Below, piece after piece: positions 51,156-63,199 of a stretch of DNA of 64,000 bases. The stretch's first letter is position 1; each line of letters starts with the position of its first letter. This DNA comes from Pteria penguin (lineage: Eukaryota > Mollusca > Bivalvia > Pterioida > Pteriidae). Both the position numbers and the translations under genes were made by a program. The DNA is taken from positions 57,948,637-58,012,636 of the forward strand of contig CM068585.1 of the NCBI GenBank assembly GCA_035048485.1, read 5' to 3'. The notes below the pieces were generated by a model, which saw only the letters and a program-made list of their open reading frames with translations, searched no databases and was not told where the DNA came from.

Positions 51156-54100
51156 TTAGAAAAACGCCTCTTTAAACTGTCTATACAAACTCTCAATTTT
51201 GTTAAACTCCTGTATTTTCCACATTCGACCTGAATTTAGACATTCTGGGACAAATCCTTTCAATAAAATGTATTTTGGAGCAACTTCCTGCATATCGTCG
51301 CGTTGTGGCCAATAAAAAACTCCATCCCTCCTATTGGTAGCTAAAAATTTCACAAGCACATTCTCCTGCAACACTTCAATGACTATACCTGGATACCACT
51401 GATCCTCATAGGCGACAGCCACATACTCATTTACATAAGGAACTGTAGTTGCTTCTTTTAATAAGTCACTTTCAAACTCTGAAGGATCTATTTCTTCTTG
51501 TTGATGGTTTGCGGAGGTTTTCCTTCTTTTGGGAATAGACTGCATTTCTTCATGAATAAGATTTAACGTTCCATACTCCTTTCTAAGATGTTTCTTTCTC
51601 AATTCCTTCCCAGCTTTCCTTGCTGTCTTCAGTAATGTGTTTTTAGAGTTATCGGGCATATTTTCAAACCATTCATCAAATTTACTCGATTTCTTTTCAA
51701 AAGTTGGATAGAGGAATGATGGTGAATCGTTGCACTTGGTCGTCTTCTTTGACTATTATCCAGATCACCAAAGTGATGTTCACAGCTGAGATTTGTGAGT
51801 GGAGCATAACAAGGTCTATTGAGGTCATTGGCTGAGGCAGGTTGACTAAAATCTCCCCCAGACAGGAAGTCTTTGAACTGTTTTTCCACTGTAGTTTTCA
51901 TTCCTCTCGCTATACATAGGATACCTTTCTTTAGAATGTCATTGTTTTGTTCTGGAATATGGAAAATTGCACCACTTATTCTCTGTCTGTTAGGAATGTC
52001 GGCTATGTCATAGGGGTCCTCATCGCTCCTGTGAGAATTCATCTTTAGAACATGAGCTGGCTCTTTAACACAGGAATTCAAAAACTGATTCAGTTCTTCC
52101 ACAGTTTTGAAGAGATCCAAGTATGGGACTCTGCCACTATTGATTAGGTTCCAGTATGGACCAGTAACTTTTATGTAATACAATCCAAAGCACTGAAGAA
52201 GTGAAGCAATAATATCAGATTTCAAGTCTAAAAGCACAGCCTTTAACTTCAAGTTTGGATTTTTACTGCTTCAAGGACATGAATAAAATCTTTGCGGTGA
52301 ACTAAAATCTCTGTTGCTGTTTGAAACAGGGAGTTAAATCTATTATCCTTATAATTACTGATGAGGGACTTTATTCCTTTGACTGTGCAATGTGCTTCCC
52401 ACATGTCTCTAACATCATGGTGGTCTCCTGCAGGTCCAAATACCTCGGATATGGTGCGCACAACCCTCTCAACTATAGTACCTTTGTTACTCCAGTATTT
52501 AAAGACAGGCATAACACCACGTCCAAGGGGGCCATGCTGATCAATGAGTTCTCCCTCTAAGTTTTTCATGTCTTTGCAAATGTAAGAATGAAATCCAAGC
52601 AAACAATGAGCCATACAATGGAAATGTAAAACTTTTATCTTCTCGGTATCATTGCATGATAGTAACACTTCGTCTCTCCAATCATCTATCAATTTGTTTG
52701 CCTTCTTCTCATTTGCTGCTCTATCACTCATACAGAAGACAAGCTTACTGAGGGCACCAATTACAAAATCTTTCTTGTTAGCTTCTGAATTGGATTTACT
52801 ATTCATTTCAGACAATTCGTCAATATGTCTTTCTGTGACGTTTTGTATTTCTTCTGCAGTCTCTTTAGCCACTCTGTTGAATCCAAGACGCATGACTTCT
52901 CCAGTAGAAAGTGTAACTGATGTGTCTAGGATTTTCTGTTTTCTACGGGTGGTGCCATCACGATGAAGTCCCCAACTTTCTGCTTCAAGTAGTTTTTTCG
53001 AAATATATGTCTTTGTAATAAAGTGACCGTCATCTATAATGCATTGAACATTAGAACTTGAAGGTAAATATCCTTTCTGATAATGGTGGTCAAATAAATG
53101 TTTTGCTACTGTAGATATTACTAACGGCACCTTCTCACATGCAACCTCCAACCCCGCAAGTTCAATCACACATAATCTAGTTGCATTGGAGAATGTCCCA
53201 TCATCATTCTTGGTGGGAATGGTAACCTTCAAATCTTGTAGCCTTTCAATTTCATATGTTAGATGTGCAATTTCTGCCTGTAGTTGTTTAATTTTTGTAG
53301 ATTTTTGCACACTGTGTATGTCTTTAAGTTCCTTTTGAAGTACCTTCGTATTCCTTTTGTAAAAACTTGCATTCTTCTGAGCATTTATTTTCTTCTTAGT
53401 TTCACTTTTCAGTGCATCACAAGCCTTGTCTTGCTCTTTGGTTACAGCTCGGAGGTGGTCATTTTCTATTTCTAGGGTTCTTATTTTTTCTTTGTACCCC
53501 ATTAATTTCTCACTTTGTTGCTGAATCAACTTACTCTGCTATTTCACTTTTCTTTCGCTTTCCCGGTACAAAACAACATTCTTTCGATGGAGTTGATCCC
53601 TTTTGTTGACATTTCGCACTGAGTAATGTCCACATTTCTTTTCCATGTTTTTTAGTTTTTCTTCAGTAGATTGTATATCCTTGTTCACAAGTTTCAAAGT
53701 ATTCTTCTTTTTTGAAATGTCATGCTCAAGAACATTGGCGATTTTCTTCTCAACAGGTAAAACTGTCCTTGCACTAGAACCCATGGTACCAAATCTTGTA
53801 TTATTGGCAGATGTATCTATATTAGTAGGGCTCGTTGGTCTGATAACATCATCCTTCCCATCACAATCAGTAGGTGATTCACGCAAAGATACTTCCAGGA
53901 AATCATTATCATGGCTTTGAGTGTGATCAGGGGAACACAGTGTAGGAATTTGTAACACTCTAGGAATTGGGGCTTCAAATAATCTGTCAAAGTATTCAGC
54001 CAGAGAATAAATTCCTTTCACACTTTTTTTCATTCTTAGTTTTTTACAATCATTTAGTAATCTCTGTATTTTCATATACAGTGCCTTGGTGTTCTGAAAT

Positions 54101-54351
54101 TTGTCATTAAGAATTCCCAAACATCTCATCACACTATGAACATCTTGATGATAATGATTAAATAGCTCAAACACAAGTCCACTAGTTATGTAGTTTTCAT
54201 CACACTTCTGAATATTGCTGAAATTGTCCAAGTCAGATTTTGTTAACTTCAGTTTAAATGAATAGGGCCTAGGATATTCATCTCCATTCTGGAATTCTGT
54301 AGCCATCATGCTGACAAGCATACATATAACTAAAAGGGATCTGTAAGACAA
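51156..54351 (-). pseudogene. Large transposase-like protein: coiled coil, DDE-like core, Tudor-like C-terminus
   Basis: One frame of about 1,060 codons broken at three points. Segment 1 (54351-53539) has DEYPRPYSFKLKLTKSDLDN, a helical region and LKNMEKKCGHYSVRNVNKRD. A single in-frame TAG at 53541 separates it from segment 2 (53538-52249): coiled coil (KLMGYKEKIRTLEIENDHLR), LCVIELAGLEVACEKVPLVI, WGLHRDGTTRRKQ, LVFCMSDRAANEKKANKL, HFHCMAHCLLGFHSY. A one-base shift at 52250 leads to segment 3 (LLDLKSDIIASLLQCFGLYY, VTGPYWNLI). A second shift near 51720 leads to segment 4 with YVNEYVAVAYEDQWYPGIVI, VKFLATNRRDGVFYWP, a Tudor/SH3-like fold. The motif pattern (D..T; S-D-R-A; H-C..H) matches, from memory, a family of uncharacterised DDE/RNase H-like genes in molluscs, cnidarians and fish. 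TGTCTTACAG before 54345 may be a splice acceptor, so the N-terminal 'signal peptide' look is doubtful. Confidence 0.65.
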
Positions 54352-54854
54352 AGATGTATATACACCTTAAACACATCTACATACATGTTTTTGTAATTTC
54401 ATTATATTATTTTTTTTATGAAATATTGTTATTTGTACATATATAAATTATAAACATCTTTCTTCTTCTTTCAATATAGTGAAGGACTGCATTTGCAGTA
54501 CTCTCTCACTTGGTAAACATCATTCTAGCTATTTAAATTCATAACTAACATGTAATAATAGATACCAAAGGGAATGAGGCAAAGTGTACTTCATTAAGAG
54601 AGGTCAATTTATGCCCAAAATATTGATTTGGAACTATGTAAAGTATCTTTTATACAAGTTGTCCTTTATACAGAGGTGTCAGGTTAGACATGTTTCACTG
54701 TATATTGTATAATTAAATATCAATATTTTATTCTATGATTGGAAACTAATTCTTTTATCATAATGATCAGGATAATAAATGAAAAAATTGTTAACAATCA
54801 CACTTTACCAATTCATGATATGAATTATAATTCTTAAATGCCTTTATTTTAAAG

Positions 54855-55045
<191 letters not shown>

Positions 55046-55059
55046 CTAATAATATCTTA

Positions 55060-56680
55060 GGAGTGGAGGTGAAAAAACATTTCATTGTTAATAAATTTAA
55101 TTATTTAATGTCATACATACTCTTTTATCAAATATAAGTTATTTCCAGCCACATGACCATATGAAAATATATAACAGTCGATGACTAAATGATCATAGAA
55201 GCGTAATTAAATAGTAAATCTTACACTTAGTAACTGACCAAAACTTCGTTTTACATTTTAATTCTCTCGCGAAATCAAGTAATTTTCAATTCACACGAAT
55301 GAAATAAATAAAATATGCAACATGATTCGAGTATCTTTGATACTTTATTATAGTTTAATTACTTTAAAAGTTTGATGAGTAAGTGTGAAAACATCGATCG
55401 TAATACGACAGAATTCACTCGAGCAAAATCAGCGAATTTCGTTTATTGTTACAAAAATACAATTTCTAATATGGTCATAAAGTTCTATAGAAATAAAAAT
55501 TAACAATTAATTCATTAAATTCAATTCCATTTATGAAAAAAAGCTCATTCAATGCATTGTATACACAAATGATTTCGAAATCCAATATGGCGCGTAAACC
55601 CACGCAACAGGTAAAGTTCGGGAGACACACGTGCAGTCGAAGCACGCAACTTTACTTCAAGCCCCAATGCGCAATTCTGCACAGATTTTAATAATGTTTA
55701 CACCAGATTTTTTTTAGAATGTCCTCTTTTATGTTCTACTTGTTATATTTAGACTTACCTAATATTTTTCATGTGAGAGAGCTTTAACTTTGTTGTGACG
55801 TAACTTTGTTTATACTTGTCGTATCGGAAAGGAACAAACACCTGCATACAGGTAAATTTGTCACGTGATTGCATGTGAAATTTCATGAATATTCATTAAC
55901 TTACTTGTTTTGGCTTCGCAGTTGAGTATATGGACCTAATTCAGCACTAGACTCAGATTTCGTTTATCGGCAAATTGCCGATTTTTACCGTGTGTATTCA
56001 ATTCCATTCGCAAAACCGTATTTTCTGATGCAATAAATACAACAAAATATACATATTTAGAAAGAAAAATTTATTATCTTTCTATTGGTATAAAAAGCAT
56101 GGCAAAATAAATAGATTTGATATGAAAACGACCGAGTTGAAATATGCTAGTATAATTTTTTTCAATATTCGCATACGATAGGGCGCGTAGCTGGGGTTGC
56201 TATATATAGAGATGTACATATCAAAGGGTACACATTCCTACAGACATACATTAACAACACAAAGAATAAATGACAAAACAATAAGCACATACATCACACT
56301 GTGATAAAGCACCTGCTTACAGATAATAAAATTGTCACGCTAAGGCATGCTCATGGACAGAGGGAATTCGGTCAGACACTAAATCTGACTTAAAAATTTT
56401 AAATATTAAACAAGATTCAGTAATATCTAGTGGAGAGAAATCATGAGTCAGGGATAAATTTAATTACCGAAACTTCGCTTTTCTGTGCCATTGTTTTTCT
56501 AATTTAAACAGCAACATCATATATTTTAATTCACATTGTAGCAGGGACTGTTTGTTTACACCGGAAATATAGATTTACTGGAGAGTTCTTTTCTGTATTC
56601 AAGCGGGAAATATAAATTGAAAAAAAAAAATGTTTACATAAAAAGTCGACAATACCTTTACAATATGTGACACTAGCCGA
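55060..56680. other. No gene recognised; possible upstream/promoter region and a diverged duplication
   Basis: 'cacctgcatacaggtaa' with 'ttgtcacgtgattgcatg' at 55839-55876 is echoed by 'cacctgcttacagataa' with 'ttgtcacgctaaggcatg' at 56310-56348, and 'agactcagattt' (55948) by 'acactaaatctgact' (56376). This indicates a diverged direct duplication of about 100 bp. 'ccaatatggcgcg' (55583) and 'tgacgtaa' (55797) are promoter-type motifs but no start can be assigned. Confidence 0.4.
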
Positions 56681-56687
56681 ATCCGTT

Positions 56688-56957
56688 TTATATTCCTCTC
56701 AGAACCTCGTTCGCAACGTCTTCGATAATTGCGAACCGCCTCGGACCTAACTGAATTCCACTGTACCACCTGGATATTACTATTGCAACATTATTAACTC
56801 TCTTGTCTTTGAGCATTCTCAATAGTCTTCTACCAGCACCATGCTCGTTATCATCGCAATATCCTTCCTCCTCACCAAACTTATACACTAAAATATTGTG
56901 ATCATGGACAAGATAATGCATTTGTTTGGTTATGGGCATTTTCCGCTTTAATAATAT
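56688..56957 (-). CDS. IMPACT/UPF0029-domain exon (C-terminal)
   Basis: The translation MHYLVHDHNILVYKFGEEEG, YCDDNEHGAGRRLLRMLKDK, RVNNVAIVISRWYSGIQLGP then RRFAIIEDVANEVLRGI matches the core of the IMPACT/UPF0029 (YigZ) domain: HN..Y, DD.E.GAGRRLL..L, V.NV.V.VSRWY.G..LGPRRF. In animal IMPACT this domain follows an RWD domain and acts in the GCN1/GCN2 translational stress pathway; whether this gene is IMPACT itself or one of the related bivalve genes cannot be told. Stop at 56688. An AG at 56959-56958 just before the frame (TTCATAG) could be the acceptor, with the first half of the domain on exons to the right that I could not locate. No frame damage. Confidence 0.7.
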   Translation of the reverse strand: MLLKRKMPITKQMHYLVHDHNILVYKFGEEEGYCDDNEHGAGRRLLRMLKDKRVNNVAIVISRWYSGIQLGPRRFAIIEDVANEVLRGI

Positions 56958-57213
56958 CTATGAACGTGAATCCTGTATTAACCCATCTCTCGCTTCCGAA
57001 GTCATGTGAGCTACAAGATCTACCTACATAACATGAATCTGTCAATCACCTCTGAGTACTATTGCAATATTCATAACATCAAACCAGTCTCTGATCAAAC
57101 TCTCAATATAGTTTGGTTGCATTATATATAGCTGATGAGAAATGCCACACAAGTATAATTTGATCTGTTATTAACTTATCATATGCTGTGAATATATGTA
57201 AAAACTCAGAACT

Positions 57214-57340
<127 letters not shown>

Positions 57341-57832
57341 TCGATTTTCGGGGCAACCACTGTATAAAGTCTTTTTAAGTGCATTATCACGTTTTTTTTT
57401 CTATATGTCAATAGAGGTGAAAAGAAAACTGTTGTAATGGAGACATGTAATGTGGCTCTGATTGGGCAATTTAGTATTATATACGTGTAGTTGTATATTT
57501 CAATGTACCAAATTTGGGGGGTTTTTTTTCAATAAAAATTGCAAGTTTCATCATTGTTTTTTGCTTCTTTTTAATAAAGAATTAAATTTTAAGGAATATT
57601 ACATTAATAATTTTTTTAAGAAATGAATCCTATATTATTTTGGTTGATTGAGGTATCACCTAAAATTTGGACGAAAAACTGCATCAGTGCGTGAACACAG
57701 GCACTTCAATCAATAATTAAATCACTAATTGATCGATTTCTTATTATTTTATTTAGATTATATATGGAAACAAAAATTTAATAATGGTCCAATAAACATA
57801 CTTTATTGCAATACTACATTACTTTATAATCT

Positions 57833-57908
57833 CCAAAGCAGAGTTACGGTCCTTGCACTCCCTTAATTGTCTGCACTTCCTTGTCAAGGAACGACAACTC
57901 TGCTTTGG
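57833..57908. repeat. Inverted repeat around 'ccaaagcagagtt'
   Basis: Left arm 57833-57855 (CCAAAGCAGAGTTACGGTC) and right arm 57885-57908 ending AACTCTGCTTTGG form a 23-24 bp imperfect stem around a 29 base loop. It looks like a compact hairpin-ended repeat. Confidence 0.7.
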
Positions 57909-57978
57909 CGATTGCTCTAATATGTGACTTGAACGCGTAGCAATACAATGACAAGGTAAACCACATTTTGAAGTCAAT

Positions 57979-58050
57979 AATGGCGGCCAACACGAAATTC
58001 GAAAATTTGGTCCTAGTGTCCATTGAAAAGATTAGAAGTGAAATAGAATG
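57979..58050 (+). other. Small open frame MAANTKFENLVLVSIEKIRS in a YY1-like start context
   Basis: ATG at 57979 in 'aataatggcggccaac' matches the AAnATGGCGGC element common at metazoan translation starts. The frame has 23 codons and ends TGA at 58048-58050. No donor follows. Could be a first exon with an upstream splice not seen, or chance. Confidence 0.25.
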
Positions 58051-58080
58051 AACAATTATTAAAACACGAATTAGTAGCTA

Positions 58081-58112
58081 TGCTCAAGCAAGGGGCACGT
58101 AACTCCTCCAAC
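58081..58112. repeat. Short relict related to 836-870
   Basis: 'gctcaagcaaggggcacgt' with 'aactcctcc' parallels 'gcaagcaggggacgctt' with 'actcctcc' downstream of the first RT fragment; probably a fragment of retroelement 3' sequence. The remaining sequence to 58570 has no recognised gene. Confidence 0.35.
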
Positions 58113-58581
58113 CTTATTCTCACATGTACGGAATCCGTCAGTGAATCAGGCGCTTAAAAAGACGGTCGATTTAGTATAAAAGGCGAGAGTTTATCTTGGT
58201 CATGCAAATGATTACATGAATGGGATGTATTTCCCTTTATGTACCTCATGCGTGTAAGAAGAAATGAAGAGGAACCAGGAGGGGGTAGAAAATTAAAGTA
58301 AGTGTTTTTTCTTATAGTTCTGATATTACATTATTGTTTTAGTGAAATTATGAATTGAATTGTAATTCAATTATCATACATAGTCAAAATCTACTTGATA
58401 ACACCCGCCCTTTTTACGAACTTGCTAAAATCACATGCACTGAATTCAGGTCACTTTTGGAGCGGGGTAACCCATAGGAAAGTGACAAGCATTGAATTTA
58501 AAAAGGATTTATATTATTCAGGCGCTTTTATTTCGCTTAGTAAGCATTATCACAAGATAAAAATATTAAAACATGTTTATA

Positions 58582-58640
58582 ACCATCCTCATATGCATGT
58601 TTCACTAATTCAATTAGTGAAACATGCATATGAGGATGGT
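58582..58640. repeat. Perfect 29 bp palindrome with 1-base centre
   Basis: Left arm 58582-58610 (ACCATCCTCATATGC..CTAATT) and right arm 58612-58640 are exact reverse complements separated by a single C. No mismatch in 29 pairs. It lies inside an open frame (58395-58670) that is probably incidental. Confidence 0.95.
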
Positions 58641-59078
58641 AATCTTTTACCTAAGGTATGTATATTTTAAATGATATTAGTATTATTTAATAGAAATGCA
58701 ATGCATATTGACTGGTGCACGTGCGTGTCACAAGGTGGAAAAAGTAGGCTCAGGCCAAGTCAGGGACTTGGATCGGAGGCAGTACCTGCTCTGGTGTCCG
58801 TTCTGTTTGCCTAGTTGGGTATGATACTGTAGAAATAACAGTTATCAACGTCCATTGTCAAACGATCGGCTAGTAGCAGACGATCGAGTACTGTTTTTGT
58901 TTTGTACTTGACTACATGCATTTCTAAACAGCATTAACATTTTAATATTTGTACTGTACTGTAGCCTAATGGATAGACCTAGTTATTATGTCATATTTTA
59001 CTTATATGTTGAATAAGAGTAAGAAATTATATTCTATTTTTAATAGTAGTTTCTGAAGTGAAGTGTGATTTCTTTTTT

Positions 59079-59116
59079 ACAGAGACATATATACAAAGGT
59101 GTATATATGTCTCTGT
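59079..59116. repeat. Perfect 16 bp hairpin
   Basis: ACAGAGACATATATAC at 59079-59094 and its exact reverse complement at 59101-59116 around a 6-base loop, with T runs on both sides. It lies within the 57-codon neighbourhood of no known gene. Confidence 0.95.
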
Positions 59117-59273
59117 TTTTCACTTTGAATTCGTTAGTGACAGATCCAGGATTTCCGGAAAATGTGTATTAGCCAAACTATTCAGCCTTTTATGGTGCAA
59201 AATCTGGGATTTTACTAGTAAATATGTGGCCAAAAAGGGGGCCCGCCCACCTCTAAATCCGCCACTGTATATA

Positions 59274-59667
59274 CAATCTGATTAAAACCATATCTTTATT
59301 CTGCTTCTCTAAGTATTTGTGCTGATATTGCATATAAAGATGTGGTGAAACCCCGTAAGGTTTCACGTTGTGGTGACCTCTGATTTTCAGCCAATCAGTG
59401 GATTGGCTACAAAATCTTAGGGATGAAATTAACATCCAAAAAGTGCGTGACCCACAGGGTAGTTTTTGAACGGTGTTTGTAATATATTGTGTCACTATCA
59501 CGTGCCTAGCCGAGTCACCGATTGGCTATGGGAAATAATGGTTTTGGTGACTGAGACGTCATCAGAGGTCACCAGAACATGAACCCTTACGGGGTTTCAC
59601 CAGATCTTTATACATATTAATGGAACAAATATAGAAGCGGATTAAAGATATGGTTTTAATCAGATTG
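59274..59667. mobile_element. MITE copy 1, ~108 bp TIRs
   Basis: The ends CAATCTGATTAAAACCATAT (59274) and its inverse at 59648-59667 continue inward through 'ctggtgaaaccccgtaagg' type sequence to 'gtgacctctgat', so about 108 bp on each side pair with scattered mismatches. The outer flank is TATATA on both sides. No coding frame inside; an ATTGGCTA box and a TGACGTCATC-like element lie within. Confidence 0.9.
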
Positions 59668-60784
59668 TTATATATAACGAAACAATTTTATGTACATAAT
59701 CTATTATCAACACAGGATTCTCACTGTTCCATAAATAAAACAGGGTTTTGCATTCCAGAGAAAAGTAGCTCTGGCGACTGTGACATACCTGCACTCAAAA
59801 TTTTGTTGATGCAGAAATGAACTCAGTGTTTTAACCAATCAGTTTCATTCACTGCAAAACCATCAACACAAAGAAAATTAGATGATTATCGTTTTACAAA
59901 CTTTGTATAATTCACTTTGTGGATAATACTGTATTTAAATTGGTTTTAACACTATACATTCATAGAAAAATGAATTATTAATATCATTTCATACATAATA
60001 TAAATTAAAGTATATCCAATTTCTATCATCCACTTGATTTTAAAATTATCCTTGTTGAAAATATACATATACATCACTAATTCCTCAAATATTTTTTAGA
60101 TAAAGTACATACACTCCCTGTATCTGCTTCTTTTGCTCCTATAGGTGTTGCTGAAAAGAGGAATTACTATCATAAATGAATGATATTCTTTTAAACTCAT
60201 TTTAAATCATTTGTGATAATATCTTTGACAAGTACGTTGATATTGATCACAGCACAATTTTTTTTACCAAACTCTTTCTAATAATCTAATACACTAGTAA
60301 TGATAGTGACTGAAAACTTGTGAACATTGAGTGTTTCTTGTTTATTTCTTTCTGATACATTTATATTTTTGTTTTCACATTGATTAAGGATGTGTATCAT
60401 AAAACTCCATATAGATGAAAGGCAAGTAGTAATGTACTGCAGAAATGTTAAATAAAATTAAGAAACTTGTACACGCATATTGCATGTTAATATTGACTAC
60501 AATTTTAACAAAGTATTTTATATGAGATTAACTCTTTAAGTTTTTTGTCTAAACTACTCGGCTGATGAAGTATACTAGTTATATTGATAATGTTAATTTT
60601 GAACAAGATTTTCAATAGTTCTTATTCATTGTAATGTGAATCGCATAACGCATAACATCACCTTCAATACATCTGTAAAGTAAAAAAATTATTTTATTTT
60701 GAAAAAACAGGATTATGCAACAATATTGACATACAAATGTTGCAAGATTACATTTACTACATATATAAACGATTGTTTTGATTA

Positions 60785-61252
<468 letters not shown>

Positions 61253-61312
61253 TATTGCCTTTCAGAATGCTTGTTTAATTTAATTCAGGTTATGTATTAT
61301 ATAATTAATATA

Positions 61313-61663
61313 TCAAAGAACTTTCATTGCGGATAAAGATCTGGTGAAACCCCGTAAGGGTTCACGTTCTGGTGACCTCTGATTTTCAGCTAATCAGTGG
61401 ATCGGCTACAAAATCTTAGGGGTGAAATTAACATCCACAGGGTACGTGACTCACAAGGTAGTTTTTGAACGGTGTTTGTTACATATTGCATCACTATCAC
61501 ATGCCTAGCTGAGTCACTGATTGGCTATGGAAAATAACGGTTTCGGTGACCGAGATGTCATCAGAGGTCACCAAAATGTGAACCCTTACGGGGTTTCACC
61601 AGATCTATATACGCAATGGAACAAATAGAGAAGCGGAACAAAGATATGGTTTTAATTAGACTG
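61313..61663. mobile_element. MITE copy 2 (same family as 59274-59667)
   Basis: Matches copy 1 through 'ggtgaaaccccgtaagg', 'cagctaatcagtggatc' and 'ggttttaattagactg' at the right end. The left outer TIR is lost or diverged beyond 61313. The two copies are 1.6 kb apart in the same orientation. Confidence 0.85.
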
Positions 61664-61671
61664 TGGTATGT

Positions 61672-61840
61672 GAGATGGTGGGGCTGTCACCAACCTGGCT
61701 TCGTGGGTTTTCTCCGGGTACTCCGGTTTCCTCCCACACAAACGACGCCCTTACGCCAAGATCTTTGCCAACGAGCAATATTTATATAAGTTAACTTATT
61801 TCTTAATCGTTGTGAAATAAAGTTTAATTAAAAAAAATAA
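61672..61840 (+). repeat. SINE/LINE-tail type repeat ('ctccggtttcctcccacac')
   Basis: The phrase 'gtgggttttctccgggtac' followed by 'tccggtttcctcccacac' is a conserved 3' domain that I recall from short retroposons of many marine invertebrates. It ends with 'aataaagtttaatt' and an A-rich tail, which fits retroposition left to right. Confidence 0.55.
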
Positions 61841-62586
61841 TCAGATTGATCCAAACTTTGTCTATTCCGAGTATTTCCAGTGGTCTCACTGTAATTCAGA
61901 GTCAACAGATTGTACTGACTATATATGCATTATAAATACAAAATTGTTATGAAAAACTCTTGCTGAGTAATTACATCGGAATGAAAATGTTGAATGACAG
62001 ACAGAAATTACTATTTTTACATGTATTTGGTTTCAACATGATCAAGCAGTAAAGCAACTTTTGTCAAGGTCATTATAAGCATAATCATCACTGTGTTTGA
62101 AGTATGAATGCCCTATAATATTTAAACGAAGTCAGTAAATACAAGTTTAGAATAAATTTTAGAGGAACTCAGTTTTGCTTTTGAACATTTCACATGAACC
62201 TTAAGATCATGGAGCTCACCTAGAAAGTTTAATTAATATTAAACTTTTCTGGAAATGATGAAAATATGCAATGTTTACAGAAAATGAGGAACAGAAAAAC
62301 AACTGAAGACACACTTTAACAAATGCTCCCTCTAGTCTTTTGTTAAGGTGAGCTAAAAGAAATAACTTAGAACAAATCCAACTCTTTTGAATAAGGCAAT
62401 AAATGGAAGCCTACTATCAGTTCTAACTAGATCTGTCACAACCTTCCTTAAATTTGGAAGGTTTATATCATCTGGGTCCAAATTTGGAAGGCCTTAAACA
62501 ATAACATGAAGCTAATAAATAATTATACAATTTAAATGAGGACATGAAAACCCATTCATAACAACACTTCACACTCGAACTTTAAT
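61841..62586. other. No gene recognised
   Basis: AT-rich. A direct repeat 'aaatttggaagg' (62450, 62481) is the only structure seen. Confidence 0.5.
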
Positions 62587-62592
62587 TGTAAG

Positions 62593-63036
62593 AAAAAAGA
62601 GGAGTTACCGGCTCAGTTATGTGGCAGAAGTCACCATGGAGCTATACAATACATGAATATAAATAATATAATAGAACATTTAGCACATTACAAAAATATT
62701 TGATTGTAGTGCAATTACGATACCGACTTAGGACGGTCATTTAATTTGACAAAAGCCAAACAAATGGTGTGGTTAACCGGTTTACGGGCCCACCTTCCCA
62801 CTCACCGTAACAGCAGAACAATCAAAAGACGTATATTTAAAAATTTATAAATACTCCTCCATGTAAAGAACAAGGGCCAACAGGTATCGCATATTGAGAG
62901 GTCATAAAAATATAAACACGTAAGGTATTGTAAAACACATAATGGTATAAAAATATATGCGACATCAACATGATAAACCGTGCTCTGCCAGTCTGAAAGC
63001 GAGCTAAGACCCTAGATCTGTAGGAGTCCCTACAAC
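62593..63036 (-). mobile_element. 444 bp 3'-end copy of the RT family with TGTAAG duplication
   Basis: Nearly identical to 22049-22495, starting 'aaaaaagaggagttacc' and ending at 'taggagtccc' plus six unmatched bases. It is flanked by TGTAAG at 62587-62592 and 63037-63042. The closeness to the copy at 22 kb indicates a recent insertion. Confidence 0.9.
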
Positions 63037-63042
63037 TGTAAG

Positions 63043-63199
63043 TAAATTACACAATGTATTGCAAGTATTGGACGGAGGATGCGAGAAACACGGAGGTGAT
63101 TCAGATACTGACATGGAGATGACCGAGAAAGAAATCAGAAGATTTGAATTGTTACAAAAATTGTGTAGTTTCTTTTATGACATTAAAAGTATAAAATAA
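63043..63199 (+). CDS. Coding-like terminal exon split by the retroelement insertion
   Basis: Frame reading KLHNVLQVLDGGCEKHGGDS, DTDMEMTEKEIRRFELLQKL, CSFFYDIKSIK, stop at 63197-63199, followed at once by an AATAAA-type signal ('aaaataaaacc'). If the insertion 62593-63036 and one TGTAAG are removed, the frame extends leftwards to a stop near 62535. Composition and charge pattern look like protein; no family recognised. It could be the last exon of an unidentified plus-strand gene. Confidence 0.35.

Noticed and set aside
52321..53920. Plus-strand frames of 63-104 codons over the 51-54 kb gene
   Set aside because: Antisense shadows of a coding region with clear motifs on the minus strand.
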